Assembly: GCA_002812745.2 (NCBI GenBank)
Contig: NCSJ02000458.1
Coordinates: 1 to 28,621 of the forward strand
Length of the DNA stretch: 28,621 nucleotides
Direction: 5' to 3'
From: Scytalidium lignicola
Lineage: Eukaryota > Ascomycota > Leotiomycetes
Position 1 is the stretch's first letter, and the number at the start of each line of letters is the position of its first letter. This document shows, piece after piece, positions 10,161-18,769 of the stretch. The translations under genes and the position numbers were made by a program. The notes below the pieces were generated by a model. The model had not been told where the DNA came from and did not search any database. It was given only the letters and a program-made list of their open reading frames with translations.

Positions 10161-11117
10161 CAAGTATACTAGATCACTGATATTTATTTTCATATCTTGA
10201 CAAGATTATGCTTAAATTAATTAAGTATATTATTTTATACTATAAACTAATATCATAAGTCTGCCTTATTAGTTAACAGTTTAGCTAACAACATCAGCTA
10301 ATACTTATACTTTTCTATTTCCTATACTTAAATACTTTATACAATAAGGTTATTAACAAGAATATAACTTAAGCTTTTATTAGTTTCACTAGTTAAAACC
10401 AGCTTAACTTTGCTTATGTCCAGCATAATAATTTATCATTATTAATACTTTTCCTTGACTTACTTACTCTTATCCACCTCTTAATATTACTTATCCTTTT
10501 CTCTAAACTACAATTATATTAAAATTTCCTTATATAACTTGTTATTAACTATTCTTACCTTCTTGTATATCTTGTTAACATGTTTTCTTAACATATCTTA
10601 GTTTTAAGTTTTGAAATCATAATCTTAACATATATAACTTCTTCTTTAAATATAGATAATAANAAGTTAAAAGGCAAACTTATTATTAAGTCTTTTAATT
10701 GTTAAGCAATCAGCTCAGATAAAAGATAATTTAATATATACCTTGATTTGTTAACATTATTAAAGCTTAACATTGTATATCTGGCCAAGATAACATGCAA
10801 AGTTAGTTAATAATAGTAAAGTGTATTTACATAGAATACAAATTAACATATTAAACTTCTTATTCAATATCATAAGATCATATAATTCTTTAAGAACTAA
10901 ACAAGCTATGTTAAGCTTAACTCTTTTATACTTAATAAACAAGTAATTATATAATGTTAGGATAATGTTTTATTTTACAATTATAATGTTTACAACATAA
11001 AATTCTATTGTTTTTATAAAAAGCTAACTTTGACATAAACAAACTATGTTTACAAAACCAACTTTTAAACTTTAATTTCCCCTTAACATAAAGGTCTGAG
11101 GAACTTGGGATTAACTC

Positions 11118-11200
11118 GACTACCTAGTAATCAGGATAAAGTAGCACAAGCTGCTCTTGTATAATTTCCTGTACAAAATTATCCTGACTACCTGGTATTC
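11118..11200. repeat. imperfect inverted repeat, 22-nt arms
   Basis: The left arm (11118-11139) and right arm (11179-11200) are reverse complements at about 18 of 22 positions, sharing TTATCCTGA, and flank a 39-base spacer. Each arm also contains GACTACC, so the arms are partly direct repeats too. The tract is less AT-rich than its surroundings. It may be the border of an LTR or a small hairpin-forming element; no target duplication was identified. Confidence 0.4.
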
Positions 11201-11240
11201 AGGGGGACTTAGTCTTAGATAATTTAACTAAGATAAATAA

Positions 11241-11259
11241 ATATATATATATATATATT
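11241..11259. repeat. (AT)n microsatellite
   Basis: Nine AT units in a row beside the 12-nt tandem repeat. Confidence 0.8.
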
Positions 11260-11327
11260 AGTTATTGAATTNCAGATTAGATTAAACTAAAATATTTAAA
11301 AGTTAAATATTAACTAAGATTAAATTT

Positions 11328-11391
11328 AAAATAAATATTAAAATGAATATTAGGATAGATATTAGAATAGATATTAGAATGAACGGATATT
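11328..11391. repeat. 12-nt minisatellite, about five units
   Basis: Consecutive 12-base units ending in ATATT or AATATT: 11328-11339, 11340-11351, 11352-11363 and 11364-11375, followed by a 16-base variant at 11376-11391. The units differ by A/G changes mainly (for example AGGATAGATATT against AGAATAGATATT). Confidence 0.75.
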
Positions 11392-11399
11392 GAGAAATT

Positions 11400-11787
11400 A
11401 GGTTTCTAGTTAAATTGCAGTCCGTAAAATTGGGAATTATAGGAAAAGGATAATGGTGTCTGGTCAACATTACGTCTCAGATCACGTCTGTAAGATTAAA
11501 ACTGCATGGATTCGCGTCAAATCTGAATCAGCCTCCCTGAATGCGCCTCTTGGATGCGCGCCCCTGAAATGCAATTTACAAATTAGGGGGGAACGAAAAT
11601 CAAGATCAAGGTCTGCTACCAGGCAAAGTGCATGAACAGTGGCAATGGCCAGCCGGAAGTGGAAGATGAACGGCGCGCGAGACCCGAAGGGGTTAGAGAG
11701 CGAGACCATCCTCCAGCACGAGGTCTTGAACCAGCGGGCATCATTCTGGAGGAGGAGGAGGAGGAGGAATTAAGCATGTTTATATAA
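11400..11787. other. second, small island of ordinary base composition
   Basis: About 390 bases rich in CpG and GC words (for example GGCGCGCGAG near 11671) inside very AT-rich DNA, ending in a (GAG)n run at about 11747-11769. It is compositionally like the 6111-10160 island and unlike the repeats. Three short overlapping frames are open (plus 11453-11635, plus 11632-11787, minus 11482-11709), so it may be a remnant exon of a gene or a less-mutated piece of a transposon. Confidence 0.5.
11632..11787 (+). CDS. short Glu-rich ORF in the small island (uncertain)
   Basis: ATG at 11632, 51 codons, TAA at 11785-11787. The translation is hydrophilic, with charged and proline-containing stretches (PEVEDERRARPEGVRERD) and a poly-Glu run encoded by the (GAG)n repeat. 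Of the frames over this island it has the most protein-like composition, but it resembles no domain I know and its 3' end runs into the AT-rich block. It could be a gene fragment cut by an insertion or chance. No splice sites were established. Confidence 0.2.
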   Translation: MNSGNGQPEVEDERRARPEGVRERDHPPARGLEPAGIILEEEEEEELSMFI

Positions 11788-14521
11788 TATTAACCAGTAA
11801 ATTAACCATGACCCTGTATTTTATTATTTTTCAAATGTTAGGTCTTTATATATCAAAGGTTTATTTTTTTCTGGACTTGATGTTTATATATAAGGTTTAA
11901 ATTTATTTCTAATTTTTACATGTTTTTTCTATCATTTTTGGTGATATTAACATGTGATTTAAGAATGTTGTTATTTAAAATAATATTCCAGATTCTTCTG
12001 ATTATCTTTTTGTTTTTATATAATGGTTGAATATCATCGGCTGCTGTTAAGTGTTTTCTTTGACTAATAGCTATATCAAGCTAAGTTTTATCATTTTAAG
12101 TATAACAAGTTTGTGTCTTAAGCTGGGTTTAGATTATTACTTTGTCATATAATAGCTGGTTTATAAGATTTGTTTCTGGCTGCTGGATTATATATATATT
12201 TTGCTGCGGATAAATCATGTTTATATTATATATCTGATTTTGATAACTAAGGGCTTTGCTTGATTTTTGGTTCAGGGATATTTTTAAGATTTTATCTGTT
12301 ATCATTTTTATTAATTCAAAAATTTCAAATAAGTTAGCCAGATTATAGCTGTTATAAAGAAGGTTATCCAGGATATTCATCATTTTATGGATGATATCAA
12401 CAAGTCAAATATTATATTAATCCAGATTTATCAGATAATAACTGAGAAAATCTATAACTTGTATATATTTTTGGTTAAGATAAAGTTGTTTGATCGAGTT
12501 ATCTTATACTATCATCAGAAGAATGATCTATATATCTTGATGTGTTTTTTCAAGAAAATTATATAAATCTCGGAAAATAATAACTTTATCTTTTTTATAT
12601 TTAATGTTATAAATTTTATGATAAAAAACTTGAAAATTCTCAGATAAAAATATATAGCTTCAGATATTGCTAGCAATATTAATAATATTAATATTATTGA
12701 TTTTTATGATTTTTTTTTGTTTGTTTATTATATTTGATATCATATATTTCTATTTATCTTTAAATTTGCCGGATCTAGAGATCAGGGTTTTAACCGATAT
12801 AAATATCGAATGCTTGAAGATTTTTTTTTATAGAAAAGAAGATTTATATCAAGATTTATGTTTAGTTAAACAAGAAAAGCTATAATAATGATAGAATATA
12901 TATTTGTCTGTTAAAGGCTTTTGTGGATATTATGTTTATTTTGTTGCTAGTTTTATTATTTGCTTTTTATATTTATATTAGCCAGATATTTGTAATATAA
13001 AATTGTTTTTATATTTATTTGCTAAATAAAGATTTCACGAAGAGATATAATATTTATAATTTGTAGTTTATTATTATTATCTATATATTTCATAAAATCT
13101 TCGAGTATCTGCTGTTTTAGATCTTCGATGATATCAGCTAAGTCAAGATATATTTATATCAGACAGGCTTTTGTAGAAACTATTTAGTCTTAACTAATGT
13201 TATTATTATATATTATCTGCTAACAACAAGGTTATGAATCATCGTGATCNTTTTTTGATTTATGCTTTATCTTTGATATAATAAATCATATTAGGCTAAG
13301 CCAGATCTTGATAAATCAGGGCTATTTTGTATTTATCTGAAAGTTAGTTGTTTTACTTATATTTAATGATATCTGGTTTTAACTTCTGGTTAATGATATT
13401 TTTTTGAAATTTTTTTGATAGATTTAAAATATCTTTTAAGGCTTGTTTTCNTTTTTTTAAGCTGTTTAACATTTTTATCAATGATTTATTATATATTTTT
13501 AATATTAATATTATAGANTTTTTTTAACTGTTTTTTTTATATAAATAATAAAATGTTATTAACTTATAGTTTGGCTAAAATATAAAAGCTGTTAAATTTG
13601 GTTAGAATATAAGTCCAAAAATAAGGCTAGAGTTTAATATAAAGAAATATATAATTATTAGCATAAAAATAAATATGTTGATCTTATAAAGCCAGCCGGT
13701 GTTTATAATAAAATGTTATATATATCTGGGCTTTTTTGTTATTATTTATAACATTGATTTTGTTGTTTATTTGATTTATTGACTTAAGGTTATTATTAAA
13801 TATATGGATTTTCTGATTCTAAGCTCTGATAGCTAGGGCATGACCAATTATCTATATATCTATTATATCTTTTTGGCTTTTATATTCAAATATAAAGTTT
13901 TACTGGTCAAATGTTAGTGTTGGATCTTGATATCCACTTATCAGCAGTTTATAACTACTTTTATTTTATGAAAAAAGTTGTTAATTTGAATTAACAATAG
14001 CTTTTTATTTTATTTCAAGGTTATTATCAATTTGTTTAATCTGATATTATCACACAAGTAATTCTAGTTGTTGTAGACTTAATATTAGTTGGTTATCGAG
14101 ATATTTGTCATTGATAATCTTTTGTATATAATCTTAAGTTGGATAAGCTGGACTAATAAATTATTAGCATAAGTTTTCATAAGAATACTAAAACATGACA
14201 AGATTTTTGATAAATTTTAATATCAAGTAGTATTTGACCAGAATCTTAGAATTTAATTATATATCATTTTGCTAATTATATGTTATAATATTATTGTTTA
14301 AAAGGTTTGTTATATTAAGATAATTTATATCATTTTTATGGAATTATAGAAGGNTTTTTAGCTTATCAGATACTGATATTATTTTTAGGGTTTTTATTAA
14401 GAATTAGAAGATATTACTAGATTATCGATAGAATTGCTTTGATATATATAAGAAATATTTTTGTGATATATTTTTCTGGTATATTTATGAGATTTGNTTT
14501 TTATTTATCTTATTTTATATA
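11788..14521. other. T-rich, AT-rich stretch of unknown nature
   Basis: Some 2.7 kb with a plus strand strongly enriched in T, which would suit an A-rich coding strand on the minus strand, as in the retroelements elsewhere in the window. No protein motif could be recognised in either direction. It retains CTGG, CCAGA and ATCTGA words, so its pattern of substitution looks different from the copia blocks. Short open frames at 12129-12383 (minus, Asn/Gln/Ile-rich) and 12667-12885 (plus, hydrophobic first half) match nothing I know. N calls lie at T runs. It stops where the copia LTR begins at 14522. Confidence 0.4.
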
Positions 14522-14715
14522 TGTCAGTTCACCTGTAGCACAAAGTACAGTACACAATTATACATAATATACTTGTTATACTATTCCATAATTGTTATAC
14601 GATTAAAGGTAAGAGAGTGAAGCTGTAAGAGCTTTACTCATTCCTATTACCTAATCAGGACTAGCTTACAAGGGCACATGAATATCATGTGTACATAACT
14701 ACTATTCTACTAACA
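14522..14715 (-). repeat. 3' LTR of copia A
   Basis: 194 bases starting TGTCAG and ending CTAACA on the plus strand, short inverted ends that match at 5 of 6 positions. A second copy of 193 bases lies at 27926-28118. The two differ mainly by transitions and one 1-base indel. The inner end is less certain because no clean polypurine tract abuts it. Confidence 0.55.
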
Positions 14716-16310
14716 TTAGAATCACTTTAAAAATGACTGTACACTGTAGCTCTTAAAATGCTCAGATCTATAGAGTTTTCCCAATTATATACTAATTGCC
14801 TAATTGGGAATAACTCTAAATCCCTCCTTTGTACAATTCTCCGTTCTACTACCTACATTGTTATGTTCTACCTATTTTACCACTTCCAATTACACTTTAT
14901 TTATATCTAACAGCTGTTTCAGAGCATTAAATGGCTTTCCTTTAATCATAGAATCAGCTGGATTTGTAATTCCTTCAATCCATCATACCTTAGTGATCTA
15001 GTGTTGTTTGTACACTTAACAAAGGCATATCACATCAATTATAAGCTGCTTTTCTTATATAGTTCCTAACTTAATAAGACAATTATATAATAACCTTGAA
15101 TTTGTATATATAACTAGTAAGAGGTTAATTTTGAGGATTCCTTTAATAATTAACTTGATTATAACTTTCATATTAAACTTATAAACTATTTTATACAATT
15201 CTAAGGCTAAAATACTGTGTATAACCCTTTTATACTTGACTGACATCTAGTATAATATATTTATATTTTCTTTCTAGTTTATAAGTATTATGATATAGTC
15301 AATTTATAATAATAAGTCTTTGTTATTTATAAATAAAGTATTTGTAAAAACTAATAATTATAATATTTCCTTTTTAAGTTTAACAAATTGTATTCCTTTG
15401 ATAATGTTCTAATCTACTATTATAAATGTTTATTTAATGATTTTATATCTTCTTAACTAAGATCAATAGCTTAAGCAATTATTAATAAGTTATATAACAC
15501 TTCTAATTAGTAAATTAAAGTTATATATACTCCTTAAGTATATTGTACAATATATTACTCCTTAATAATAAGGTTTTAGTATACAGTTCCTCATAAGCTT
15601 ATTATAATAACTGATTTCCTGGTTATAAGTTATAAATTAACATATTAGTACTCTTGAGTAAGTGAAATTCTAATATTATTCAATTGTATAATATTCTTAT
15701 TAAACTTAATTCCTTTATTAATAGTCAATGTTTTATGTTCTTTTATTAGGAAATTAGCTTTTTTTAACTGTTCTTACTCAAGTTCAGCAAATTAAGTATC
15801 TTCAATGAACAAGGTATCATCAGTTTGAAGTTTTACAATATTAAAAGGTTTAATGTTATACAATAAGTAAAAGTTGTATATTAATGGTTTTATAACAAGT
15901 ACCTTAACATAATAAGAGTAATAAGTCTAGAATTAATAGTTTCTAACTTTAAGAACTTTGTAAAATAACTTTATAACTTGTAAAATTAAGTCTTCATAAA
16001 GATTAAGTTACTTTATAAGCTTTAAAGGTAACCATACATAAAAATCCTGATTTAACAAAGTAATAGATTGTATATACACTTATGAAATGTCTTATAAGTA
16101 CAAACTTGTACTTTTGTACTTTATAATAACAATATAAAGAATAATACATTAACTAACACATTAAATAATAAGTAATTAAGTCAAAATAAGCTTCTTCTTA
16201 TCATTCTTATAAGTTTATACTATAAAGCATAACTTTTCAAAAGCTTTTTCAATTCCCTTATTCTTAATTTCATTTATAAACTTAATGTTGAATATATATA
16301 TATTATTGAG
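14716..16310 (-). pseudogene. copia A pol, C-terminal part: RT and RNase H
   Basis: Minus-strand reading from 16310 downward: FINEIKNKGIEKAFEKLCFIV (16215-16280 region), DFYV of the RT palm, LQTDDTLF with the two Asp codons at 15816-15821, FAELE with a KKANFLIKE helix, then NNKDL, SVKYKRVIHSILALELYKIV (about 15189-15246) and IYTNSRLLYNCLIKLGTI (15055-15108), where the RNase H Asp is Asn. It ends with NPADSMIKGKPFNALKQLLD (about 14897-14956), the known C-terminal segment of this copia class. Stops are mostly TAA/TAG at Gln positions. The Fot1-like element interrupts it at 16311. Confidence 0.85.
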
Positions 16311-16312
16311 TA

Positions 16313-16411
16313 ATAGTCGGTTGCGCTCGTACGCAGTTTTATCGCTGACCAACCACCCAGGGGCGGTTGGCGCCAAAACCCCATCACCTTCCAAAACCTC
16401 CGTCACCTTTC
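16313..16411 (+). repeat. left terminal inverted repeat (99 bp)
   Basis: Begins ATAGTCGGTTGCGCTCGTAC and ends CGTCACCTTTC. By hand comparison it is the exact reverse complement of 18669-18767. It contains an inner palindromic segment around GGTTGGCGCCAA (about 16365-16377), a plausible transposase-binding or hairpin feature. The outer TA is at 16311-16312. Confidence 0.95.
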
Positions 16412-16498
16412 GCGTAAACCCAAACATTAAAGTCGTGTACTTGATCTCGCGTTTATACTGTGATTACCATACATTTTTGAGATTAAATACATTTAATC

Positions 16499-18594
16499 AT
16501 GTCGAGGACTAATTCTACTATGAATGATCAATTGAAAGAAGCTATTCAGTGGTATCTTGACAACCAAAACGACCCTGATGATCGTGCTACAATTACAGCT
16601 ACAGCACATATATTCAAGCTCAAAGTCAACACCCTCTGCAAGGCAATTCAACGTCAATTGACCCCTATAAAAAAAGGCTAATAAACCTTCTGAACGTCCT
16701 CCTTTCTTGAAACCACACCAAATTGAGGCTTTATGCGCACATATTCGAACTCAAGCATATGATGGAAACCCATTAAACAGAGCTATGGTTATAAGGGCAG
16801 CTACACGCCTTAATAGCAGTGGAGAAGAGCCATCTGGGACATGGTTGCGACGATTTTTGAAGGATAATCTAGCCTTCCATATTATTACCATCAAACCGAT
16901 CGAAAAGGAACGAATTCAAGCTCAAGATAAGGAGGAAATAAAACAATGGTTTTTGAAGTATGAGGATCTGAAGTACGAGAATAAGGTTAAGAGGTGTGAT
17001 ATCTATAATATGGATGAAACAAGCTTTCAGGTTAGTGTTACACCTGGAGAAGAAGTTATTGTGCCAGTAGAAATTAAAGAGGTAATTGAAATAAATATAT
17101 TCTCTTAAGTACATTCTTTTGCTAATAAATTATTAGCTCTATGAAGGTACCTTTCAGAATCGCAAGTCTGTCATTGTTATAGAATGTGTCTCAGCCGATG
17201 GAAAAGCACTTATTCCACCTGTTATACTTGTTGAAGGTGTATGGATTATGGAAAGCTGGGTACAAGAGAACCTCCTTGACCATACACGCCTTATTTCTAC
17301 TGAAAAAGGCTATACAAATAATGAAGTTAGAGTCATGTGGTTACAGCATTTTATCCAATATTCTAGTGCAAAAGAAGGAATATGGCATCCACAAAAGCAT
17401 ATATATATTGATTCAGAAACCAATCAACCAATCAAGAATAAGCTTCTTCTTGTAGATGGCCATGAATCTCATGAATCTACAGAGTTTATAGAGCTTGCCA
17501 CAAAGTATCATATTATTCCTTTACGGTTTCCAGCACACCTTACTTATATTATTCAACCTCTAGATGTGAAGGTATTTCGGCCATACAAATATTACCACAA
17601 ACAAGCTGTCCATAAAGCACTTGCATGCCTTGAATCTGAATATACAGTTACTTCTTTTCTTCGTGATTTAAATGAAATTCAAAAGAAAACCTTTACAGAA
17701 ATAACTGTACGCCATGCTTTCTGTGAAAGTGGTATATAGCTAATAGAAGTGGAGAAAACACTTGCAAAATTACATGTGTATTCAACTCCTGATTAACCAA
17801 AAGAACTAGAGCTAACCCTTCCTGCTCTTCCTGCTATACCTAAAACAACACGCCATAGCGTTCAAGCTTTAGAAGAACTTGAAACGTATATTCCAGAAGT
17901 GTTTTCAAGTCCTTCAGCACATCAATACTTATCAACAATCAAAGGTACGAAGTTTGTACTTAATTATCTAAACCTTACAAGTATTGAATAATCTTTGAGA
18001 ATATCAAGCTGGAAACAACTATCAGAAGCTAAAGCACGAAGCCGAAAAAGAGTAACCAAGTCTAAAGATGGAGGTTATGTTGTTGATCTTCGAGAACAGC
18101 TTCATATCAAGAAGTAAAAAGAGGAAGCTGCTCTACAAAAACAAGCTCAAATTACCCAAAGGAAACAAGAATCACAGATTAAGAAGATATATCTTGAAGA
18201 TCTGAAGGAGTGGAGAGCAAAGGAAAGGGAACAAAAGGCTGCAATTCGACGTATTACTCAAGGAAAGAAGACAAAACAACACCTTGTGCCAGCATATTTA
18301 TTAGTGGAAACACCTAATAAACTAGCTGATCCAGCAATACTTAAAGGAATAGCAGTGTCTGTAGATGAAGAGTAGGAAGTTGATTTTATATTGGACAGTA
18401 CATATAATTATCGACCAAGTCAGTATATTACTGGAGATAACGTTGTTGAGCGGCCTGGAACAGTAGTAAGTGATCCGTGGGTGGTAGATACTACCTCTAC
18501 TGTAATGGCTACAACTACAATTGCAACTACTACAGCTACAACAGCTACAAAACCATCATGGTTAGATCAAGATTTTATGAGATTCGAAGAGTAG
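16499..18594 (+). pseudogene. Fot1/pogo-like transposase, intron-containing, with frameshift and five stops
   Basis: The first ATG is 16499. Order: psq-like helix-turn-helix (ITATAHIFKLKVNTLCKAIQ, 16588-16647), CENP-B/Tc5-type binding domain (MVIRAATRL...SGTWLRRFLKDN, about 16785-16868), then the catalytic core. The acid triad is D in NMDET (17013-17015), D in LLLVDGHESH (17455-17457) and D in QPLDVKVFRPYK (17563-17565), giving DD35D. A 55-base intron lies at 17082-17136. Breaks: a one-base frame change at the A run 16669-16675; stops at 17737 (TAG, where the family has Trp in GIW), 17794, 17989, 18115 and 18373. All the stops are explained by one C-to-T or G-to-A change from CAA, CAG or TGG. 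Apart from these the frame is continuous to TAG at 18592, about 680 codons. A basic, coiled-coil-like Lys/Glu/Gln-rich C-terminal region (about 18120-18260) and a Thr-rich tail follow the core. Confidence 0.9.
17082..17136 (+). other. 55-nt spliceosomal intron in the transposase gene
   Basis: Donor GTAATT at 17082, branch-site-like GCTAATA at 17121-17127, acceptor TTAG ending at 17136. The upstream exon ends with a full codon (GAG, Glu, 17079-17081) and the downstream exon starts in phase 0 with CTC TAT GAA. Splicing joins EIKE to LYEGTF, matching the KELY junction usual in Fot1-type transposases. Unspliced, the frame ends at a TAA within the intron (17106-17108). Confidence 0.85.
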
Positions 18595-18668
18595 ATACAT
18601 CAAAATATATATCCTGTTCTTTATTCAGATATAAATTGTATGGCAAATTGTATGGCAAAGCGATCGCT

Positions 18669-18767
18669 GAAAGGTGACGGAGGTTTTGGAAGGTGATGGG
18701 GTTTTGGCGCCAACCGCCCCTGGGTGGTTGGTCAGCGATAAAACTGCGTACGAGCGCAACCGACTAT
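18669..18767 (-). repeat. right terminal inverted repeat (99 bp)
   Basis: Exact reverse complement of 16313-16411 over all 99 bases; the sequences diverge immediately inside (18668 and 16412). The outer TA is at 18768-18769. Confidence 0.95.
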
Positions 18768-18769
18768 TA

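Larger units (their letters stand above)
10161..11399. other. AT-rich block, no gene called
   Basis: Stop-rich AT sequence. A minus-strand 60-codon frame at 10760-10942 begins with a KYKRV sequence that recalls the SVKYKRV segment of the copia RNase H found at 15055-15246, so a very old copia tail is possible; the rest does not align well by eye. The segment 11095-11215 is less AT-rich and contains an inverted repeat, and 11241-11391 is simple-sequence DNA; both are listed separately. Confidence 0.4.
16313..18767 (+). mobile_element. Fot1/pogo-like (Tc1-mariner superfamily) DNA transposon
   Basis: A 2455-base element with perfect 99-base terminal inverted repeats, flanked by TA on both sides (16311-16312 and 18768-18769), the target duplication expected for Tc1/mariner. 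It encodes a transposase with psq-type helix-turn-helix, CENP-B/Tc5-type DNA-binding domain and a DD35D catalytic core, which places it with fungal pogo/Fot1 elements. Its base composition is far less AT-rich than the copia DNA it sits in. The target is the RT region of copia A: with the element and one TA removed, the copia frame reads straight through. The transposase frame has one homopolymer frameshift and five stops, so this copy is probably non-autonomous, though its ends look intact. Confidence 0.95.

Noticed and set aside
10760..10942. Possible second copia RNase H fragment (KYKRV)
   Set aside because: Only a short segment resembles the copia motif and the rest does not align by eye; mentioned in the interval entry only.
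14804..15001. 65-codon plus-strand ORF
   Set aside because: It lies antisense to the copia A pol C-terminus (NPADSM...FNALKQLLD), which explains the sequence much better.
18477..18677. 66-codon Tyr/Asn-rich plus-strand ORF
   Set aside because: It overlaps the Thr-rich end of the transposase in another frame; the repetitive ACA/GCT codons keep several frames open.
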